Source: Roseateles_B sp041913905 (GTDB lineage: Bacteria > Pseudomonadota > Gammaproteobacteria > Burkholderiales > Burkholderiaceae_C). Taken from it: 64,000 nucleotides of DNA. Of the stretch, positions 18,175-27,002 are shown in pieces. The notes below the pieces were generated by a model. That model made no database searches, was not told the origin of the DNA, and saw only the letters and a program-made list of their open reading frames with translations. The translations under genes and the position numbers were made by a program. Location of the stretch: positions 19,727 to 83,726 of the forward strand of contig JAYSEK010000026.1 in NCBI GenBank assembly GCA_041913905.1, read 5' to 3'. Position 1 is the first letter of the stretch. Every line of letters begins with the position of its first letter.

Positions 18175-19116
18175 TCAGCCGCGCGGGTGGTGCTGGGCAT
18201 GCAAGGCCTTGAGGCGTTCGCGCGCCACATGGGTGTAGATCTGCGTGGTGGACAGGTCGGCATGGCCCAGCAGCAGCTGCACGGCACGCAGGTCGGCGCC
18301 GTGGTTCAGCAGGTGGGTCGCGAAGGCATGCCGCAGGGTGTGCGGCGAGATGTCCTGCCGAATGCCCGCCTGCAGCGCGTACTTCTTCACCAGCTTCCAG
18401 AACATTTGCCGGCTCAGGGCCTCTCCATAGCGGTTGAGGAACAGCGCCTCGGGCTGTTTGCCGTCCGCGAGCTGCGGGCGGGCCTCGCGCAGGTAGCGCA
18501 GCAGCCAGTCCCGCGCCTCCTCGCCAAAGGGCAGCAGCCGCTCCTTGCTGCCCTTGCCCATCACCCGCATCGCCGCCTCCCGCAGCCCCACGTGCAGGGT
18601 CTTGAGCTCCACCAGTTCGCTGACACGCAGGCCGCTGGCGTACATCAGTTCCAGCATGGCGCGGTCGCGCAGGCCCAGCGCCTCGTCGACATCAGGCGCC
18701 TGCAGCAGCGCCTCCACCTGGGCCTGACTCAGCGTCTTGATGCTGCGCTGCAGGCGGTGCGAGGGCAGCAGCTGGAGGGTCGGATCTTGCCTCAGCCGGC
18801 CTTCGCGCAGCGCCCAGCGGTAGTAGCGCTTGAAGACGCTCAGGCGGCGATTGGCGCTGCTGGGCTTGCTGCCCTCATGGCGAGCGCTGATGTAGGCCTG
18901 GAGGTCCTGCTGGCTGGCGTCGTCCAGGCGTCGCCCATGCTCGGCGGCCAGCCAGTCGGCCAGCAGGGTCAGGTCGCGACCATAGGCCTGGCGGGTGGCC
19001 AGGGACAGTCCGTCCTCCAGCCACAGCGTCTCGACGAAAAGATTCAACGCCTGCTCGCTGGCCTGCCGCACCGGGCTGTGCGGCGCTGCGGCAGGCATGT
19101 TGCGCGGTAAAGGCAC
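18175..19116 (-). CDS. xerD: tyrosine recombinase XerD
   Basis: Chromosome-dimer resolution recombinase, 313 residues. The catalytic residues are visible: Arg in SGLRVSEL, Lys in GKGSKERLLP, His-x-x-Arg in HTLRHAFATHLL, His in LGHADLSTTQ and the nucleophile Tyr in TQIYTHV. The N-terminal SAM-like domain is complete. It lies 11 bp downstream of the Bug receptor gene, so they may be cotranscribed. Met7 is an alternative start. Confidence 0.93.
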   Translation of the reverse strand: MPLPRNMPAAAPHSPVRQASEQALNLFVETLWLEDGLSLATRQAYGRDLTLLADWLAAEHGRRLDDASQQDLQAYISARHEGSKPSSANRRLSVFKRYYRWALREGRLRQDPTLQLLPSHRLQRSIKTLSQAQVEALLQAPDVDEALGLRDRAMLELMYASGLRVSELVELKTLHVGLREAAMRVMGKGSKERLLPFGEEARDWLLRYLREARPQLADGKQPEALFLNRYGEALSRQMFWKLVKKYALQAGIRQDISPHTLRHAFATHLLNHGADLRAVQLLLGHADLSTTQIYTHVARERLKALHAQHHPRG

Positions 19117-19126
19117 GGAAGATGGC

Positions 19127-20104
19127 TCAGTCCAGCTTCAGCTTCTGCGTCTCGACCACCTTCTTGTAGACCTCGTACTCGGCCTTGATCTGGGCGCCGA
19201 ACTGTTCAGGCGTGTTGGCCACGATCTGCGAGCCCGTGTCCTCAATGCGCTTGCGCACATCGGGCATCTCCAGGGTCTTCTTGACGGCGGCGCTGATCTT
19301 GTCCACCACCTCCTTGGGCAGGCCCTTGGGACCCAAGATGCCGTAGTAGGCCATGCGGTTCACAGGCTCCAGGCCGACTTCCTTGAAGGTGGGAACCTGC
19401 GGCAGCTGGGTCAGGCGCTGCGGGGCCGCGACAACGATGGGCACAAGCCGGCCATCCTTGATGAAAGGCAGCGCGGAGGGCAGGTTGTCGAAGATGATGG
19501 GAACCTGGCCAGCAACCACGTCATTCAAGGCCGGGCCACCACCGCGGTAAGGAATGTGCAGAACAAAGACGCCGGCCAGCGACTTGTACAGCTCCATCTG
19601 CAGGTGGCCAATGCCGCCGGTTCCGGAGGTTGCGAAGCTGTACTTGCCGGGATTCTTCTTGAGCTCGGCCAGAAAGCCCTTGTAGTCCTTGGCCGGGAAG
19701 CTGGGGTGCACCGCAATCACGTTGGGCGTGGCCGCGACGTTGATGATGGGGGTGAAGTCGGTCAAGGGGTTGTAGGGGATCTTGGGGTCGATGGCCGGAT
19801 TCGCCGCCGTCGTAGACACCGTGGCCATGCCCAGGGAATAGCCGTCCGGCGCCGCCCTGGCCGTCTCGCTGGCACCGATCTTGCCGCCGCCTCCGGCCTT
19901 GTTCTCCACCAGCATGACCTGGCCCAAGGGGCCGTTGATCTTCTCGGCCACCACGCGGGCCACGATGTCGGTCGTGCCGCCAGGCGCGAAGGGAACGACC
20001 AGCTTCACCGGCTTGGTCGGATAGGCCTGGGCCAGCGCCAGACCAGGCAGGGCAAGCAGCGCCAAGGCCAGGGGGGTGTTCTTGAGAATCGTGCGACGGC
20101 TCAT
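19127..20104 (-). CDS. Bug-family periplasmic solute-binding protein (tripartite tricarboxylate transporter)
   Basis: Secreted receptor of 325 residues. The signal peptide (positively charged MSRRTILKN, then a leucine/alanine core, cleavage near ALAQA) precedes YPTKPVKLVVPFAPGGTTDIVAR, the Bug signature. Such receptors are abundant in Burkholderiales and usually far from TctA/TctB permease genes, as here. The ligand is unknown, probably a carboxylate. Confidence 0.93.
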   Translation of the reverse strand: MSRRTILKNTPLALALLALPGLALAQAYPTKPVKLVVPFAPGGTTDIVARVVAEKINGPLGQVMLVENKAGGGGKIGASETARAAPDGYSLGMATVSTTAANPAIDPKIPYNPLTDFTPIINVAATPNVIAVHPSFPAKDYKGFLAELKKNPGKYSFATSGTGGIGHLQMELYKSLAGVFVLHIPYRGGGPALNDVVAGQVPIIFDNLPSALPFIKDGRLVPIVVAAPQRLTQLPQVPTFKEVGLEPVNRMAYYGILGPKGLPKEVVDKISAAVKKTLEMPDVRKRIEDTGSQIVANTPEQFGAQIKAEYEVYKKVVETQKLKLD

Positions 20105-20201
20105 GAGGCTCCTCTCGTGTACTGACTGAAGGGATACGCCAGTCTATGCCAGCCAGCAGCCCGATCGTGAAGTGTCTACAACCCCGGGTTCCGCAGGCCG
20201 C

Positions 20202-20654
20202 TCAACTGCCAGCCAGTTGCGCCGTCAGCCATGCCCTGGCCGGCCCCTCCTCGCGGAAGTTCGCGAAGGCGATGCCTGCGCTGACGAAGCAGCGCTCCAG
20301 CACTTCGTCCATCAGGCCGACGCCTTCCACCTCCTCCCCCGTCACATGGGCCACCGCTCGCGGCGCCACGCCGGCCGCCACGATGCGCTGCAGCAGCGTG
20401 GTGAAGGTGAGCAGCGCCTCGTCGGTAACCAGGGTGCTGTGGCGGATGACGGCCAGCAGCACCCAGGGCCCTTGTGCCTGAAGCGCGGGAAAGTGGACGG
20501 ACAGCAGCGGCCCCAGGGCCAGCACCAGTTCGCGGTTGAACGGGCCTTCCGCGATGTTGAGCATCCAGGGCCATCGCACCTCGATCTGGACCCGTCCGTG
20601 CACCGTGAAGTGCGATTGCGCGTAGCCGTCTGTACTGTCGCTGATGGGGTCCAT
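20202..20654 (-). CDS. hypothetical protein, possibly STAS/SpoIIAA-like
   Basis: Protein of 150 residues that I do not recognise with certainty. HFTVHGRVQIEVRWPWMLNI at the start, an alternating beta/alpha pattern and a C-terminal REEGPARAWLTAQL resemble STAS/SpoIIAA-like domains with their terminal helix. Start ATG 20654 was chosen over an upstream extension rich in Arg and His. It is divergent from the AEC transporter gene. Confidence 0.6.
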   Translation of the reverse strand: MDPISDSTDGYAQSHFTVHGRVQIEVRWPWMLNIAEGPFNRELVLALGPLLSVHFPALQAQGPWVLLAVIRHSTLVTDEALLTFTTLLQRIVAAGVAPRAVAHVTGEEVEGVGLMDEVLERCFVSAGIAFANFREEGPARAWLTAQLAGS

Positions 20655-20773
20655 AGGGCTTGCATGACGAGTAGAGCCACGACCGTCGCCATGATACGGC
20701 GACGGCTCGCGTCCGCAGCACCGCGAACGCCGGTCATGGCCGGCATGCCACGGCATGCTGGCACACTGCCTCC

Positions 20774-21679
20774 ATGCCCGACCTGCTGCTCCTGCTGCCT
20801 GACTTCCTCCTGATCGCCGTCGGCTTCGCGCTGTGCCGCTACACCGCCCTGGACCGCCCGGTCTGGAGCAGCGTGGAGCGGCTGGTGTACTACCTGCTGT
20901 TCCCGGTGCTGCTCTTCAACTCGATTTCCCGCAGCCAGTTGAAGCCCGGCGAAACCCTGGCGCTGGCAGGCGCCGGCGTCGCGGTGCTGCTCTGCGGCGT
21001 GCTGCTGTCCTATGCCCTGCGCTGGTGGCCGGGCATGCATGCGCAGAACCACGCCTCGGGCGCCCAGGTGGCCTTTCGCTTCAATTCCTTTGTCGCCCTG
21101 GCCCTGGCCGAGCGGCTGCAGGGTGCGCAAGGCGTGGCGTGGATCGCCCTGCTCATCGCGCTGTGCGTGCCACTGGCGAACGTCGCAGCGGTCTGGCCGC
21201 TGGCTCGCCACGGAGGACAGGGCTACCTGAGGGAGTTGATGCGGAACCCGTTGATCGTCTCCACGGTGCTGGGCCTCGCTGCCAACCTCAGCGGCCTGCG
21301 CCTGCCCGAACCGGCAGCGCTGAGCCTGCAGAAGATCGGCGTGGCCGCCCTGCCGCTGGGCCTGATGGCGGTGGGCGCGGGCCTGCGCTTCGGCGCCCTG
21401 CGCGATGCGCCGGGGCTGGCTGCCGCCCTGCTCTTCATCCGCCACGCGGCCCTGCCGCTGGTCGCGCTGGCGCTGGTTCACGCCTTGGCGCTGCCTTCAG
21501 CGCAAGCCTTGGTGCTGATGGCTTTCGCCGCCCTTCCCACCGCCTCCAGCAGCTACGTGCTGGCGGTACGCATGGGCGGCAACGGGCCCTTCGTGGCGGG
21601 CTTGATCACGCTGTCCACGCTGCTGGGCATGGTCAGCCTGCCGCTGTGGCTGCTGGTGCAGGCCCGGTTTGCGTCATAG
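20774..21679 (+). CDS. AEC-family permease
   Basis: Membrane protein of 301 residues with about ten helices of the auxin efflux carrier superfamily. YYLLFPVLLFNSISRSQL and NPLIVSTVLGLAANLSGL in the first and second half, with LPLGLMAVGAGL, are family motifs. Bacterial members carry malate, malonate or related acids; the substrate is unknown. Its last 47 bp overlap the 3' end of queG on the opposite strand. Confidence 0.88.
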   Translation: MPDLLLLLPDFLLIAVGFALCRYTALDRPVWSSVERLVYYLLFPVLLFNSISRSQLKPGETLALAGAGVAVLLCGVLLSYALRWWPGMHAQNHASGAQVAFRFNSFVALALAERLQGAQGVAWIALLIALCVPLANVAAVWPLARHGGQGYLRELMRNPLIVSTVLGLAANLSGLRLPEPAALSLQKIGVAALPLGLMAVGAGLRFGALRDAPGLAAALLFIRHAALPLVALALVHALALPSAQALVLMAFAALPTASSSYVLAVRMGGNGPFVAGLITLSTLLGMVSLPLWLLVQARFAS

Positions 21680-22763
21680 CCCACTGCAGGTGGTCGGCCA
21701 GGATCTCGTCGGCGTCGGTCAACGCGGCTTGCAGAGCCTCCAGCAGCGCCTGACGGTCTGATGGGGTCAGATCTTGCCTGAGCGCATTGCCCATGGCCAC
21801 CGCCAGATTGCGCCGCCAGCGCCAGTGCCCGATGCGGCGGATGGCCGAGCCTTCGGTGCGCCGCAGGAACTCCGCCTCGTCCCAGGCCCACAGCTGCAGC
21901 AGCCCCGGCGCCTGGAAATGCGCGCGGGTGTCGAAGTCCGGCACCGGGCTGCGCCGGGCGAACTTGTTCCAGGGGCAGACCAGCTGGCAGTCGTCGCAGC
22001 CGTAGATGCGGTTGCCCATCAGCGGCCGCAGCTCGACCGGGATCGCCCCGTCATGCTCGATGGTGAGGTAGGAGATGCAGCGTCGTGCATCCACGCGGTA
22101 AGGCGCGACGATGGCCTGCGTCGGGCAGACCTCCAGGCAGGCCTGGCACTGGCCACAGTGGCCGGCGCTGGGTTCGCTCAGCGGCAGGGGCAGGTCCAGA
22201 TAGATTTCGCCCAGGAAGAACATCGAGCCGGCGTCCCGCGACAGCGTCAAGGTGTGCTTGCCCCGCCAGCCCAGCCCGGAGCGCGAGGCCAGCTCCACTT
22301 CGAGCACCGGCGCGGAGTCGGTGAACACGCGATGCCCGAAGGGACCGAGCAGCCGCCCCAGCCGGTCCGCCAGCTGCTGCAGGCGCTGGCGCAGCACCTT
22401 GTGATAGTCCCGTCCCCGCGCATAAAGGGAGACCTGGGCGCGCAGCGGGTCCGCCAGGCCCTGCCATTCCATGCGACGCCACTCGGGGCCGAGCGCGGCG
22501 GGCAGGTAGTCCATGCGCGCCGTCAACACCCGCAAGGTACCCGGCACCAGCTCGGCCGGCCGCGCCCGCTTCAGGCCGTGGCTGGCCATGTAGTGCATGC
22601 TGCCGTGGAAACCGGCCTCCAGCCAGGCCAGCAGGCCCGCCTCGGCGCTGCTGAGGTCGATATCGGCCACGCCAATCTGTGAGAATCCCAGCTCATGCGC
22701 CCAGGCCTGCAATTGCTGCATCACGGCCTGGGGGTCTAGAGTCTTCTGGGGAGTTTGCTGCAT
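21633..22763 (-). CDS. queG: epoxyqueuosine reductase
   Basis: Cobalamin-dependent Fe-S enzyme of 376 residues that makes queuosine in tRNA. Two [4Fe-4S] motifs are visible: CGQCQACLEVCPTQAI, and CDDCQLVCPWNKFA, the latter a queG hallmark; DSAPVLEVELA and GWRGKHTLTLSRDAGS are also typical. It starts at ATG 22763, back to back with tsaE. A near copy of the dispersed element (21763-21777) lies in its C-terminal part. Confidence 0.96.
   Translation of the reverse strand: MQQTPQKTLDPQAVMQQLQAWAHELGFSQIGVADIDLSSAEAGLLAWLEAGFHGSMHYMASHGLKRARPAELVPGTLRVLTARMDYLPAALGPEWRRMEWQGLADPLRAQVSLYARGRDYHKVLRQRLQQLADRLGRLLGPFGHRVFTDSAPVLEVELASRSGLGWRGKHTLTLSRDAGSMFFLGEIYLDLPLPLSEPSAGHCGQCQACLEVCPTQAIVAPYRVDARRCISYLTIEHDGAIPVELRPLMGNRIYGCDDCQLVCPWNKFARRSPVPDFDTRAHFQAPGLLQLWAWDEAEFLRRTEGSAIRRIGHWRWRRNLAVAMGNALRQDLTPSDRQALLEALQAALTDADEILADHLQWAMTQTGPAPAATAAG
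21763..21777 (+). repeat. dispersed element copy with one mismatch
   Basis: GGGGTCAGATCTTGC, one base different from GGGGTCAGGTCTTGC, inside queG. Confidence 0.55.
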
Positions 22764-23264
22764 TTGGCCATTCTAGAAACCCGCGAGCTGTGCTGGCCCG
22801 ACGAGGCCGCCTGTGAACGCTTCGCGCAAGACCTGGCACGGGCCCCCGGGCTCATGAACGCCTCCATCGAGCTGCATGGCTCGCTGGGCGCCGGCAAGAC
22901 CACCCTGGTACGCCACCTCCTGCGGGCCCTGGGCGTGCAGGGCCGCATCAAGAGCCCCAGCTATGCCGTGCTCGAAAGCTATGACCTGGCCGAACACGGC
23001 GGGGCGGGTCTCGTCAGCCATTTCGACTTCTACCGCTTCGGCGACCCGCGCGAATGGGAGGATGCCGGATTTCGGGAGGTCTTCACCGCGCCCGGACTCA
23101 AGCTGTCCGAGTGGCCGGACAAGGCGGCCGGCATGCTGCCCACGCCCGACCTGGCCCTGCACCTGAGCATCGCCGACGACGACAGCCGCCGCCTGCGCAT
23201 CGATGCCTGCACCCCGCTGGGTCAGGCGCTGCTGGCGGCGCTGGCAGCGGGAGCCCGGCCATGA
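22764..23264 (+). CDS. tsaE: tRNA threonylcarbamoyladenosine biosynthesis ATPase TsaE
   Basis: P-loop ATPase of about 166 residues needed for t6A in tRNA. Walker A is GSLGAGKTT, and IKSPSYAVLESY and HFDFYRFGDPREWEDAG are TsaE motifs. The start is uncertain: TTG 22764 has a GGGAG site 10 bp upstream and abuts the divergent queG start; TTG 22755 in the same frame is too close to that site, and ATG 22854 would cut off the N-terminal strand. The stop overlaps the amiC start (ATGA). Confidence 0.93.
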   Translation: MAILETRELCWPDEAACERFAQDLARAPGLMNASIELHGSLGAGKTTLVRHLLRALGVQGRIKSPSYAVLESYDLAEHGGAGLVSHFDFYRFGDPREWEDAGFREVFTAPGLKLSEWPDKAAGMLPTPDLALHLSIADDDSRRLRIDACTPLGQALLAALAAGARP

Positions 23265-24664
23265 GCGGGCCCGTTCCCGGCATCAAGCGGCGCTCGGCGC
23301 TGCGCCGCATGGGCAGCCTGGCGCTGCTGCTGCAGGCGCCTGGCCAGCTGCTGGCGGGGCCAGGTCTTGCGTCCATCGTGGCGGTGCGCATCTGGCCTGC
23401 GCAGGACTACACACGCATCACCATCGAGTCGGACCGCCCGCTGGTCGCCCGCCACAGCCTGGTCACCGGCCCGGATCGCCTGGTGATCGATGTCGACGAC
23501 CTCGACCTGAGCCCGGGGCTGCGCGAGCTGCTGGGCAAGGTGCGGCCGGACGATCCCTACATCGAGGGCGTCCGCGTCGGCCAGAACCAGCCGCGCGTCG
23601 TGCGCATCGTGCTGGACCTCAAGCAGGCCGTGGCGCCGCAGGTCTTCACCCTGGCGCCCGTGGCCGCCTACAAGCACCGTCTGGTGCTGGACCTCTACCC
23701 CGTGCAGGAACGCGACCCCCTGCTGGTGCTGATCCGCGAGAAGGAAGCGGCCGAGAAGGCCGCGGCCCAATCGGTGCAGGATGCGCTGGGCGAGCTGATC
23801 GCCAAGCTGGACAAGCCGGCGTCGACCCGGCCCGCGCAGCCGGCATCGGCGCCGGACCGCGCGCCGGCGGCCAGTGCGCCGCCCGTGCTCGCGCAGGCGC
23901 CGGCCTCCGCGGCGCAGCCGCCCCTGCCCTCCATGAGCAAGCAGCAGCTGGACCGTCTCATCGTGATCGCACTGGACCCCGGCCATGGCGGCGAAGACCC
24001 CGGCGCCATGGGCCCCAGCGGGCTCAAGGAAAAGGACGTGGTGCTGGCCATCGGCCTGAAGCTGCGCGAGCGTCTGGACAGGCACCCCAACATCCGCGTG
24101 ATGATGACCCGCGACGCCGACTTCTTCGTGCCGCTGCACGAACGGGTGCGCAAGGCCAGACGGGTGCAGGCGGACCTCTTCGTCTCCCTGCATGCCGACG
24201 CCTTCTTCACACCCCAGGCACGCGGCGCCAGCGTCTTCGCGCTGAGCGATGGCGCGGCCAGCAGCGCCGCGGCGCGCTGGATGGCCGACAGGGAAAACGC
24301 GGCCGACCTGATCGGCGGGGTGAATACCAAGGTCCGGGACGCCTCGGTGCTGCGCACGCTGCTGGACCTCAGCACCACCGCCCAGATCAAGGACAGCCTC
24401 AAGCTGGGCGGCGAGGTGCTGGGCCAGATCGGCCGCGTCGGCAAGCTGCACAAGCCGCGCGTCGAGCAGGCCGGATTCGCGGTGCTGAAGGCGCCGGACA
24501 TTCCCAGCATCCTGGTGGAGACGGCCTTCATCTCCAACCCCGAGGAAGAAGCCAAGCTCAGCAGCGAGGCCTATCAGACCCAGTTGGTGGAGGCCATCGC
24601 CACGGGCATCACCCGCTACTTCGCGAAGAACCCGCCGCTGGCACGCAATCGCAAGCTCACTTGA
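23261..24664 (+). CDS. amiC: N-acetylmuramoyl-L-alanine amidase (AmiC type)
   Basis: Periplasmic zinc amidase that splits septal peptidoglycan, 467 residues. The N-terminus has KRRSALRRMGSLALLL, a Tat-like signal. An AMIN domain (about residues 40-150) targets it to the septum, followed by a Pro/Ala-rich linker and the Amidase_3 domain: IALDPGHGGEDPGA, SLHADAF and ILVETAFISNPEEE carry the zinc ligands and catalytic glutamate. It is coupled to tsaE. In related genomes mutL follows directly; here three minus-strand genes intervene. Confidence 0.95.
   Translation: MSGPVPGIKRRSALRRMGSLALLLQAPGQLLAGPGLASIVAVRIWPAQDYTRITIESDRPLVARHSLVTGPDRLVIDVDDLDLSPGLRELLGKVRPDDPYIEGVRVGQNQPRVVRIVLDLKQAVAPQVFTLAPVAAYKHRLVLDLYPVQERDPLLVLIREKEAAEKAAAQSVQDALGELIAKLDKPASTRPAQPASAPDRAPAASAPPVLAQAPASAAQPPLPSMSKQQLDRLIVIALDPGHGGEDPGAMGPSGLKEKDVVLAIGLKLRERLDRHPNIRVMMTRDADFFVPLHERVRKARRVQADLFVSLHADAFFTPQARGASVFALSDGAASSAAARWMADRENAADLIGGVNTKVRDASVLRTLLDLSTTAQIKDSLKLGGEVLGQIGRVGKLHKPRVEQAGFAVLKAPDIPSILVETAFISNPEEEAKLSSEAYQTQLVEAIATGITRYFAKNPPLARNRKLT
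23356..23370 (+). repeat. dispersed element copy with one mismatch
   Basis: GGGGCCAGGTCTTGC, one base different from the consensus, inside amiC. Confidence 0.5.
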
Positions 24665-24705
24665 GCACGCCGGCCCGGCCGCGCGGGCCGGGCGAGCTTC
24701 TGCCT

Positions 24706-26883
24706 TCAGGGCTTCTGAAGCGGCATGCCCAGCTGGTCCAGCAGGAAGCTGAAGCTGTCGGTCCGCTCGGCAATCACCTCGCTGGTCGAGGAACCCATGC
24801 CGTGCCCGGCATTGGCGCTGGTGCGCAGCAGGATGGGCCGCTCGGCCAGGGACGCCGCCTGCGCCGCCTGCAGCCGCGCCACCATCTTGCGTGACTGCAT
24901 GGGGTTCACGCGGCCGTCGTGGTCGCCCGTCGTGAAGAGCACGGCCGGGTAGCGCGTGCCGTCCTTGACGCGGTGCAGCGGGGAATAGGCATGCAGGGCG
25001 CGAAACTGGGCTTCGTCCTTGACCGTGCCGAATTCGGTGATGTTGAAGGCACCGTTGGCGTCCAGTTCCACCCGCAGCATGTCGTAGATGCCCACCGAGC
25101 CATGCACCGCGCGGAAGAGCTCGGGCCGCTGCGTCAGCGCCGCGCCCATCAGCAGGCCGCCGTTGCTGCCACCCTGGATGGCCAGGCGTTCGGGCTTGGT
25201 GTAGCCGCGGGCGATCAGGTGCTCGGCCGAGGCGATGAAGTCGTCGAAGACGTTCTGCTTGCGGGTCAGGTTGCCGGCCAGGTGCCAGGCCTCGCCGTAT
25301 TCGCCGCCGCCGCGCAGGTTGGCGATGACCAGCACGCCGCCGCGCTCAAGCCAGACCTTGCGCAGGGGATTGAAGCCCGGCGTCTGGCTGACGCTGTAGC
25401 CGCCATAGCCGTAGAGCAGCACCGGGTTGCTGCCGTCCAGCTTCAAACCCTTGGGGCGCAGGATGTTGAGCGGCACGCGCGTGCCGTCCTTGGAGGTGGC
25501 GAAGTCGCGCAGCACTTCCACATCGCTGAAGTCCACGCTGGACTTCTGGGCCAGGGCGGTCGCCAGCATGCGGCCGTCCTTCTGCACCCGATACCAAGCC
25601 TGCGGCTGCGTGTAGCTCTGCACCGAGGCCAGCAGCTCGCCCTTGTCACCCTTGACGAGGGCGTCCACGCTGGCGATGGCCGGCAGGGGCAGGCGTTCGC
25701 TCTGGCGCGTCTTGAGGTCGAAGCAGCGCAGCTCGGAGGGGCCACCCAGGAGGTAGCTGAGATAGAGCTTGCCGTCCAGCAGCTTGAACTGCGTCAGCGT
25801 GCCTTCAGCCTCGGGCACCAGCGGCTCAGCCTTCGACAGGGGCTGGCCGAGCTTCAGACGCAAGACCTGACCCTTGGGTGCCCCCTGGGTGGAGAGCAGA
25901 TAGAGCCAGCCGTCCTGCGCCGCCTGCACGCCCTTGATGCCATCCTGGAAGCCCGAGAGCTGCTGCCAGCGCCCGCCCTTGGGCTGCAGCCAGAAGGCCT
26001 CCTCCCCGCCGTCCCCATTGAGCACCTGGGCGATCTGCAGGCCCTTGGGCCCGCTGGCCAGAAAGATTTCCGCGATGCGAGGCAGGCCCTCGGCCAGCAC
26101 GGGGCGGTCCTTGCTCAGAGGATCGCCCAGGCGGTGGCTCCAGACCTGCTGGAAGAACATGGCATCCGCCTCCGGGCGCTCGCCCGGCGCCGGATAGCGG
26201 GTGTAGAGCAGGCCTTGGCCATCGGCGTGCCAGCTGACCGAACCGCCCCCAGTGGGGAACTGCACGCGTGGGATGACCACGTCGATCGCCTTGCCGCTGC
26301 CGACCTCGTAGAGATGCAGGCTCCCGCGCTCGCTGCCCTTCTCGCTGAGCGAGACGGCCAGGCGCTTGCCATCCGGCGAGGGCTGGAACCAGTCGATGGC
26401 CAGGCTGCCGTCGGCCGCCAGCTGGGTCGGGTCCAGCACCACGCGTTCGGTCTCGGGCTTGTCCGGGCTGTCCATCACGACGATGCGCGGCTGCTGGCGG
26501 CTGGCCTCGTACTTCATCGCGAACCAGCGATTGCCGTAGCGCCCCAGGCTCCCGTAGGCCGTGGGCCGCGTCGTGACCAGTTCCTTGATGCGGGCGGCCA
26601 GCGCCTCGCGGCCGGGTATGGCGTCCAGGCGTGCGCGCGTCAGCGCGTTTTGCGCCGCCACCCATTGCTTGACCTCGGGGTTCTCGAAGTCCTCCAGCCA
26701 GCGGTAATCCTCGCTGACGCTGGTGCCGTGGAATTGGTCCTGCACCGGCCGCTTCTGCGTGACGGGATAGGCCGGGTCTGCCGCCTGGGCGGCGCCGAGC
26801 GCGGCCAGGGACAGGGTGGACAGGGCCATCAGTTGCACCAGCCGCCGACGCGGCTGGACGGATGTGCTCGACGATTTGCGCAT
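24706..26883 (-). CDS. prolyl oligopeptidase-family serine peptidase (S9)
   Basis: Exported peptidase of 725 residues: signal peptide to about residue 35 (cleavage near AAQA), a beta-propeller, then the alpha/beta-hydrolase domain with the nucleophile in GGSNGGLL, Asp in DHDGRVNP and His in NAGHGMG. WLEDFENPEVKQWVAAQN is the typical POP N-terminal motif. It cleaves short proline-containing peptides. Start ATG 26883 gives the signal peptide directly. It lies 119 bp downstream of the tricorn-like gene on the same strand. Confidence 0.93.
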   Translation of the reverse strand: MRKSSSTSVQPRRRLVQLMALSTLSLAALGAAQAADPAYPVTQKRPVQDQFHGTSVSEDYRWLEDFENPEVKQWVAAQNALTRARLDAIPGREALAARIKELVTTRPTAYGSLGRYGNRWFAMKYEASRQQPRIVVMDSPDKPETERVVLDPTQLAADGSLAIDWFQPSPDGKRLAVSLSEKGSERGSLHLYEVGSGKAIDVVIPRVQFPTGGGSVSWHADGQGLLYTRYPAPGERPEADAMFFQQVWSHRLGDPLSKDRPVLAEGLPRIAEIFLASGPKGLQIAQVLNGDGGEEAFWLQPKGGRWQQLSGFQDGIKGVQAAQDGWLYLLSTQGAPKGQVLRLKLGQPLSKAEPLVPEAEGTLTQFKLLDGKLYLSYLLGGPSELRCFDLKTRQSERLPLPAIASVDALVKGDKGELLASVQSYTQPQAWYRVQKDGRMLATALAQKSSVDFSDVEVLRDFATSKDGTRVPLNILRPKGLKLDGSNPVLLYGYGGYSVSQTPGFNPLRKVWLERGGVLVIANLRGGGEYGEAWHLAGNLTRKQNVFDDFIASAEHLIARGYTKPERLAIQGGSNGGLLMGAALTQRPELFRAVHGSVGIYDMLRVELDANGAFNITEFGTVKDEAQFRALHAYSPLHRVKDGTRYPAVLFTTGDHDGRVNPMQSRKMVARLQAAQAASLAERPILLRTSANAGHGMGSSTSEVIAERTDSFSFLLDQLGMPLQKP
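25860..25873 (-). repeat. dispersed element copy 3: GCAAGACCTGACCC
   Basis: Exact 14-base core, inside the S9 peptidase gene but in the orientation opposite to most coding copies; it encodes GQVLR rather than QDLT. Confidence 0.7.
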
Positions 26884-26939
26884 GGAAAGCTTTCCTGTGA
26901 TGACATGAGCAGCGCCGAGGCGCCGCACCATGTGGCCAT

Positions 26940-26974
26940 GAAAATGCCGCATTCTGCAAGCGCAGAGCTGCGGC
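26940..26974 (-). terminator. probable terminator of the tricorn-like gene
   Basis: GCCGCA (26946-26951) pairs with TGCGGC (26969-26974), with an inner CTGC/GCAG pairing; on the minus strand it is followed by ATTTTC. It lies about 30 bp after the stop at 27003 and within the leader of the S9 peptidase gene. Confidence 0.55.
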
Positions 26975-27002
26975 ATAAAGCACTCAGTATATTTACAACA
27001 TA

